Shown piece by piece: positions 5,793-8,853 of a stretch of 8,853 nt of DNA. The stretch is taken from NCBI GenBank assembly GCA_052144935.1, contig JBKQPR010000001.1, positions 1-8,853 on the forward strand. Reading direction: 5' to 3'. The notes under the pieces are model-generated. The model was not told where the DNA came from. It worked only from the letters and a program-made list of their open reading frames with translations, and ran no database searches. This DNA comes from JOPF133 sp052144935 (GTDB taxonomy: Bacteria; Acidobacteriota; Terriglobia; Bryobacterales; Bryobacteraceae). Each line of letters starts with the position of its first letter. Positions within the stretch are counted from its first letter, which is position 1. The translations under genes were made by a program, and so were the position numbers.

Positions 5793-6685
5793 GCGGCCTC
5801 CTCTGCCGGCGCGGCCGCGGCGGGGTGGGCGCAAGGGGCGTGCTGCTGGCGGCGCAATCTCACGCTGCGCAGGTAGCGGGCCGACCAGCCCTCCGCGAAG
5901 GCGGTTTCTCGAGCCAGGTTGCCCAGTGTGGCCAAAGGCACCGCCAGGAACAGCGGCGCCAAGGCCAGGGTGAGCGGCATTTCGCGCACCATATTGCATG
6001 CAATAGCATAGACATCGCGGGTGAGCTTCCAATAGCTTCCGGATTCGCCCCACACCTTGCCGCGGCCCAGCCGCAGGCCCTCCAGGTACTCCTGCCTGGT
6101 GCGGGCGCCGGGCACTTCGGTGTAAGCGCAACCCAACGATGCCATGGCATGCGCGTCGCTGCCTCCGACTTCGGTTTTCGAGGCAAATGCCGCCAGCGCG
6201 GCCGCGGTCCGGTTGGCCAGGGGGAGCATGTGGCCGTTGCGGGTTTCAATGGCCGGGAAGACCGATTCGAACAGATCGAAATCCGCCGCCGCGCGCCGTC
6301 CGGTCAGGCCGGAGAAGACGTGGTTGGCGCTGAAGAAGAGCTGGCGCTGGTCGAGGTAGGCGGCCAGGGACGGGAAATCGTGGCGGCGGCGCTGGATCTC
6401 GATGTGATCGCGCTCGGTGATGTCGTAGACGCCCACGTGCAGCTCGGCGCCGCTGGGCAGGGTGCAGGTGACCTCCTCGCTGAGGAAGAAGTCGGGCCGG
6501 GAGCGGAGAGCCTCGGCGGCGCCGATGGAGTCGTGGTCGGTAATCGTGACCAGGTCCATTCCCAGCCGCTTCAACCGATGGTAGGCCGCCAGCGGATCGT
6601 TGTAGCATTCGCGGCACACTGCACGCACCAGCGGCACCTGGCACATTCCCGAGTGTCTGGAGTGGACATGCAGATCGCACCGCAC
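5789..6685 (-). CDS. PHP-domain phosphoesterase with C-terminal hydrophobic segment
   Basis: The predicted protein has 298 residues. The PHP metal-binding motifs are complete and in order: DLHVHS (His6, His8), TDHD (49-52), SEEVT (Glu70/71), His83, NH (His122) and SDAH (176-179). Such proteins are metal-dependent phosphoesterases, for example on histidinol phosphate, nucleotides or polymerase proofreading substrates. This one is close to the short stand-alone type. Beyond the PHP core (about 1-215), residues 236-256 form a hydrophobic stretch (LTLALAPLFLAVPLATL), so membrane association is possible. The Ala/Pro-rich tail after 280 looks disordered. GTG 6685 is the only sensible start, since HxH lies six residues in and a later start would destroy it. 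It is the first gene of a two-gene unit with PAP2 and diverges from the glycosyltransferase gene. Confidence 0.88.
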   Translation of the reverse strand: MRCDLHVHSRHSGMCQVPLVRAVCRECYNDPLAAYHRLKRLGMDLVTITDHDSIGAAEALRSRPDFFLSEEVTCTLPSGAELHVGVYDITERDHIEIQRRRHDFPSLAAYLDQRQLFFSANHVFSGLTGRRAAADFDLFESVFPAIETRNGHMLPLANRTAAALAAFASKTEVGGSDAHAMASLGCAYTEVPGARTRQEYLEGLRLGRGKVWGESGSYWKLTRDVYAIACNMVREMPLTLALAPLFLAVPLATLGNLARETAFAEGWSARYLRSVRLRRQQHAPCAHPAAAAPAEEAA

Positions 6686-6796
6686 ACTACACTTGTACGC
6701 CCAAGACGGCTACAATTCCGTGACACCTGGGAAAAACATTCGTGAATAGTTTTGTTTGCGCCGCGCCGGAGCGTGCCGCATGCCACAATCGAACTG
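6686..6796. promoter_or_regulatory. Divergent intergenic region between PHP and glycosyltransferase genes
   Basis: These 111 bases must carry promoters for both the leftward PHP-PAP2 pair and the rightward glycosyltransferase. TACAAT at 6711-6716 is a reasonable -10 candidate for the rightward gene, but no good -35 lies 16-18 bases before it. ACTTGTACGCCC (6691-6702) recurs exactly at 4774-4785, upstream of the possible small gene. No clear operator palindrome is seen. Confidence 0.3.
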
Positions 6797-7927
6797 ATGA
6801 AACGGCTGGACTTGGTCTTCTTCGACGCGGGAGGAGGACACCGTTCGGCGGCCAACGCCCTGCTCCACGTGATGGAGCGGCGGGGGATCCCTCCGGGCCC
6901 GGCGGCGGGGATCCGCCTGGTCAACCTGCAGGAGGTGCTGGACGAGATCGATGTGTTCCGCAAAGTCACCGGCATCCGGCTGCAGGACCTTTACAACGTT
7001 CTGCTGAAAAAGGGGTGGACGCTGGGGTCGGGGCAACTTCTGATGGGGATGCACGCGGTGATCCGGCTGTTCCATGGCCGGGCGGTACGCGCTCTGGAAG
7101 CCTTCTGGCGCAAGGACCGGCCGGACCTGGTGGTGTCCCTGGTACCCAATCTGAACCGCGCGATGGGCGAGGCCCTGCGCACGCTGGAGGTTCCCCTGGT
7201 CACCATCCTGACCGACCTGGCGGATTACCCGCCGCACTTCTGGATGGAACGTCAGGATCAGTACTTCATCTGCGGATCGGACAAGGCGGTCGCACAGGCG
7301 CTGGCGATGGGGCATCGGCGGGAACGAGTGTACCGCGTGTCGGGAATGATCCTGGACCCGCGCTATTACGGGCTGCCGCCGCTGAGCGTTCAGGAGCGGG
7401 CGGCCGCGCGCGCCAGGCTGGGGTTCGATCCGGAGCAACCGGTGGGGCTGGTGCTATTCGGAGGACAGGGCGCGGCGGTGATGCTGGAGATCGCGCGGCG
7501 ATTGCCTCACCGGCAGCTTCTGACGATTTGCGGGCACAACCAAAAACTGGCGGCCCGCTTGCGGGCGCTGCCGCATCCGGCCCCGCTGTTTGTGGAGGGA
7601 TTCACGCGCGAGGTGCCGCGCTACATGCAATTGGCCGATTACTTCATCGGCAAGCCGGGGCCGGGCAGCATCAGCGAAGCGGTGGCCATGCGGCTGCCGG
7701 TAATTGTGGAACGGAACGCGTGGACACTGCCCCAGGAGCGCTACAACGCCGAATGGGTGCGCGAACAGGGCGTGGGGCTGGTGCTGGGCAGCTTCCTCGA
7801 AATTGCGCCAACCGTGGAGAAGCTGTTGGAACCGTCCGCCTACGCGAGCTTTCGCGCCGCCACGGGGCGAATTGACAACCGCGCGGTGTTGGAGATCCCG
7901 GAGATCCTGGAGCGGATCGTGGGGTAG
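6797..7927 (+). CDS. MGDG-synthase-like GT-B glycosyltransferase
   Basis: The predicted protein has 376 residues. The N-terminus, FFDAGGGHRSAANAL (8-22), is the glycine-rich loop of the MGDG synthase N-terminal domain, also seen in MurG-like GT28 enzymes. TILTDLADYPPHFW (136-149) is the family's interdomain stretch. The C-terminal domain has the expected nucleotide-sugar binding features: VLFGGQGA (219-226), CGHNQKL (245-251), GFTREVPRYM (268-277), KPGPGSISEA (286-295) and PVIVERN (301-307). Length matches the bacterial family. Such enzymes transfer a sugar from a UDP- or similar donor to diacylglycerol at the inner membrane. ATG 6797 was chosen because MKRLDLVFFDAGGG starts right at the first beta strand; an upstream TTG at 6752 is possible but adds only non-conserved residues. 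No strong Shine-Dalgarno is seen. The gene is divergent from the PHP-PAP2 pair. The acceptor and sugar are inferred, not shown. Confidence 0.88.
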   Translation: MKRLDLVFFDAGGGHRSAANALLHVMERRGIPPGPAAGIRLVNLQEVLDEIDVFRKVTGIRLQDLYNVLLKKGWTLGSGQLLMGMHAVIRLFHGRAVRALEAFWRKDRPDLVVSLVPNLNRAMGEALRTLEVPLVTILTDLADYPPHFWMERQDQYFICGSDKAVAQALAMGHRRERVYRVSGMILDPRYYGLPPLSVQERAAARARLGFDPEQPVGLVLFGGQGAAVMLEIARRLPHRQLLTICGHNQKLAARLRALPHPAPLFVEGFTREVPRYMQLADYFIGKPGPGSISEAVAMRLPVIVERNAWTLPQERYNAEWVREQGVGLVLGSFLEIAPTVEKLLEPSAYASFRAATGRIDNRAVLEIPEILERIVG

Positions 7928-7951
7928 CAGCCGATTCACCGCGGAGTGGGA

Positions 7952-7973
7952 GACCAAACCTGACGGCTTGGTC
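7952..7973 (+). terminator. Hairpin just after the glycosyltransferase gene
   Basis: GACCAAACC and GGCTTGGTC pair around a TGAC loop, with eight pairs and one internal A-C mismatch. It starts 25 bases after the stop codon. The position suits a terminator or an mRNA 3'-end structure, but no T-run follows (AATGACGG), so a standard rho-independent terminator is doubtful. Confidence 0.4.
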
Positions 7974-8199
7974 AATGACGGAAGTAAAGGATGTAGCGGC
8001 ACTTCTTTGTTTTCAGTGGGCGCATGATCGTTTGCTTAGCAGGCGAGGAGAACACGAAGGAAGAGCAAAAAAAATCCCTTCTTCCCCTTCTCCGCGCCGC
8101 CTCCTGGGGCCGCCCCACGACCCTCATGAACCGCAGGTAGCGTTACGCCGGTTCCGGTAGGGCGGCGATCCGGGACCGGGCAACGACATCGGCTGACCC

Positions 8200-8219
8200 G
8201 GGGCCCACTGGCGGGCCCC
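8200..8219 (-). terminator. Perfect 7-bp GC hairpin downstream of the cytochrome gene
   Basis: GGGGCCC (8200-8206) and GGGCCCC (8213-8219) pair perfectly around a six-base loop. It lies about 46 bases past the cytochrome stop codon. On the minus strand no T-run follows, so it may slow or stabilise transcript ends rather than act as a standard intrinsic terminator. Confidence 0.3.
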
Positions 8220-8264
8220 CCGCCAACGCCCGTCGCAGGAATCGTCTGCGCAGGCTCATCTCGC

Positions 8265-8696
8265 CTAGCGGGCCTGCATCTGCTCGATGTATTTGACCAG
8301 CGCGTAAACCCGCATTTTGCCGTTTGGTTGTTGGTTGCCCGCGTCGCTGAAAATGGATCCCCATACGCGCATATCCTTCGTGCCATGTACGAGGAAGACG
8401 CCGCCACCCACAATGGTGTTCTCCACTTCCAGTCCGGGGTACTTGCCGTTGTTGCGGCGGGCAAGCTGGGTGAGATCGGTAGGCGCGTTCTTGAAGGCTG
8501 CGGCGGCCGGGCCGTGGCCCTCGCCATCCACGCCGTGGCACACGGCGCAGTATTCGTGGTACAGCGCCTTTCCATCGATGGTGTCGGGCTGGTGGACGGG
8601 AACTTCTTTGATCTTGGTCTGCGCGGCGGCCGTGAACACGGCCAGCAGGGCAAGCAGGGCCAATAAAAGATAAAAGGGTGTGGATAGTCGCTTCAT
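8265..8696 (-). CDS. Exported small c-type cytochrome (single haem)
   Basis: The predicted protein has 143 residues and is a class I-like monohaem cytochrome c for electron transfer outside the cytoplasm. Residues 1-25 form a clear Sec signal: MKRLSTPF, then a Leu/Ala-rich core, then AAA-Q. The haem-attachment motif is CAVCH (Cys50, Cys53, His54), followed by a Gly-rich GVDGEGHGPAAAAFKNAPTD segment typical of the family. Met109 in KDMRVWG is the likely sixth haem ligand; Met128 is the other option. The C-terminal helix VYALVKYIEQM fits the usual closing helix. ATG 8696 was chosen because it begins the signal; an in-frame start at 8729 would put 11 non-signal residues in front. No Shine-Dalgarno precedes ATG, but CATAAT lies six bases upstream. 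The gene is alone, so its redox partner is unknown. Confidence 0.88.
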   Translation of the reverse strand: MKRLSTPFYLLLALLALLAVFTAAAQTKIKEVPVHQPDTIDGKALYHEYCAVCHGVDGEGHGPAAAAFKNAPTDLTQLARRNNGKYPGLEVENTIVGGGVFLVHGTKDMRVWGSIFSDAGNQQPNGKMRVYALVKYIEQMQAR

Positions 8697-8702
8697 TGGT
8701 AG

Positions 8703-8708
8703 ATTATG
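8703..8708 (-). promoter_or_regulatory. Candidate -10 box (CATAAT) for the cytochrome gene
   Basis: On the minus strand CATAAT matches five of six positions of the -10 consensus and ends six bases before the ATG at 8696. As with the HAD gene, there is no Shine-Dalgarno sequence in between and no clear -35. Use of this box would give a leaderless or nearly leaderless transcript. Confidence 0.3.
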
Positions 8709-8755
8709 GCGCGGTACCGGCGTTACCACCAGCCCGTTTCCATGAACCCCCTTTC

Positions 8756-8788
8756 AAACCGTACGTGCGGTTTTCCCGCATACGGCTT
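8756..8788 (-). ncRNA. Group II intron domain V-like hairpin
   Basis: On the minus strand the 33 bases begin AAGCCGTATGCGG, have a GAAAA loop and end CCGCACGTACGGTTT. They fold as an eight-pair lower stem (AAGCCGUA with UACGGUUU), a two-base CG bulge on the 3' side and a five-pair upper stem (UGCGG with CCGCA). This is the standard layout of domain V, the catalytic hairpin: the AGC triad, the dinucleotide bulge and the GNRA-like loop are all in place. Domain V is usually 34 bases. GAAAGGGGG follows, as often seen after domain V. I could not fold a convincing domain VI or place the 3' splice site before the cytochrome gene. The rest of the intron, including any reverse transcriptase, would lie past position 8853. 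Confidence 0.65.
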
Positions 8789-8853
8789 AACGATGATCTT
8801 CTTGATGCGGCGTGCGTGCGCCCCCGCCCCACCCACGATGCGGCCTTTCACCG

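Larger units (their letters stand above)
7928..8264. other. Hairpin-rich gap between convergent glycosyltransferase and cytochrome genes
   Basis: No gene is seen in these 337 bases. After the 7952 hairpin there is a purine run with AAAAAAAATCCC (about 8069). Three GC-rich potential stems follow: GGGGC-c-GCCCC (8106-8116), CCGGTTCCGG with CCGGGACCGG (8148-8157 / 8170-8179; ten pairs counting one G-U) and GGGGCCC with GGGCCCC (8200-8206 / 8213-8219). The density suggests a structured RNA or mobile-element remnant, or simply terminators for the two facing genes. Confidence 0.4.

Noticed and set aside
5793..6131. Upstream extension of the PAP2 frame to 6131
   Set aside because: This part lies wholly inside the PHP gene in another frame, is Arg/Pro/Gly-rich and contains no PAP2 motif. 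The GTGA overlap gives a better start.
5825..6745. Long + strand open frame (306 codons) opposite the PHP gene
   Set aside because: It is the antisense shadow of a gene with complete PHP motifs and shows only Gly/Ala/Gln-rich, domain-free sequence.
6742..7875. 377-codon + frame overlapping the glycosyltransferase in another frame
   Set aside because: The product is low-complexity Gly/Ala/Arg sequence. The overlapping frame has intact GT-B motifs.

Overview
This is a GC-rich, gene-sparse bacterial window. It holds six convincing protein genes, long non-coding or decayed gaps, and traces of mobile DNA at several points. The exported metabolic enzymes with Tat or Sec signals, the weak Shine-Dalgarno sites and the general style of the proteins fit a soil Acidobacteriota of the Solibacter/Bryobacter type. 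That placement is an inference from protein style; no phylogenetic marker is present.

Left part (1-1841): about 450 bases without a convincing gene, with possible insertion-sequence end remnants at the extreme left. A type II haloacid-dehalogenase-like hydrolase with a twin-arginine signal follows on + (459-1265). After it comes a decayed region with a probable frameshifted transposase tail on - (1366-1583) and a 121-base segment bounded by 13-base inverted repeats (1570-1690).

Centre (1842-5249): a large exported protein on - (1842-4103) whose second half carries PHP-type metal-binding motifs of the CehA/McbA kind. Upstream of it is a 770-base gap with a strong hairpin and a pair of 33-base direct repeats. 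A possible 60-residue gene on + (4878-5060) follows, then a short coding-like stretch on - that has no start codon.

Right part (5250-7927): the most coherent module. A PHP-family phosphoesterase and a PAP2 lipid phosphatase are translationally coupled on - (GTGA overlap). They diverge, across a 111-base intergenic region, from an MGDG-synthase-like GT-B glycosyltransferase on +. PAP2 enzymes can make diacylglycerol from phosphatidic acid, and MGDG-synthase-type enzymes glycosylate diacylglycerol, so a membrane glycolipid pathway is a reasonable hypothesis.

Right end (7928-8853): a hairpin-rich gap, then a small exported c-type cytochrome on - (8265-8696). Just upstream of it is a sequence that folds like domain V of a group II intron, on -. 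Most of that intron would lie beyond the right edge.

I found no CRISPR array, defence cluster, tRNA or rRNA. The best candidates for something new are the lipid phosphatase / PHP / glycosyltransferase module, the exported PHP protein with its unrecognised N-terminal half, and the exported HAD enzyme.
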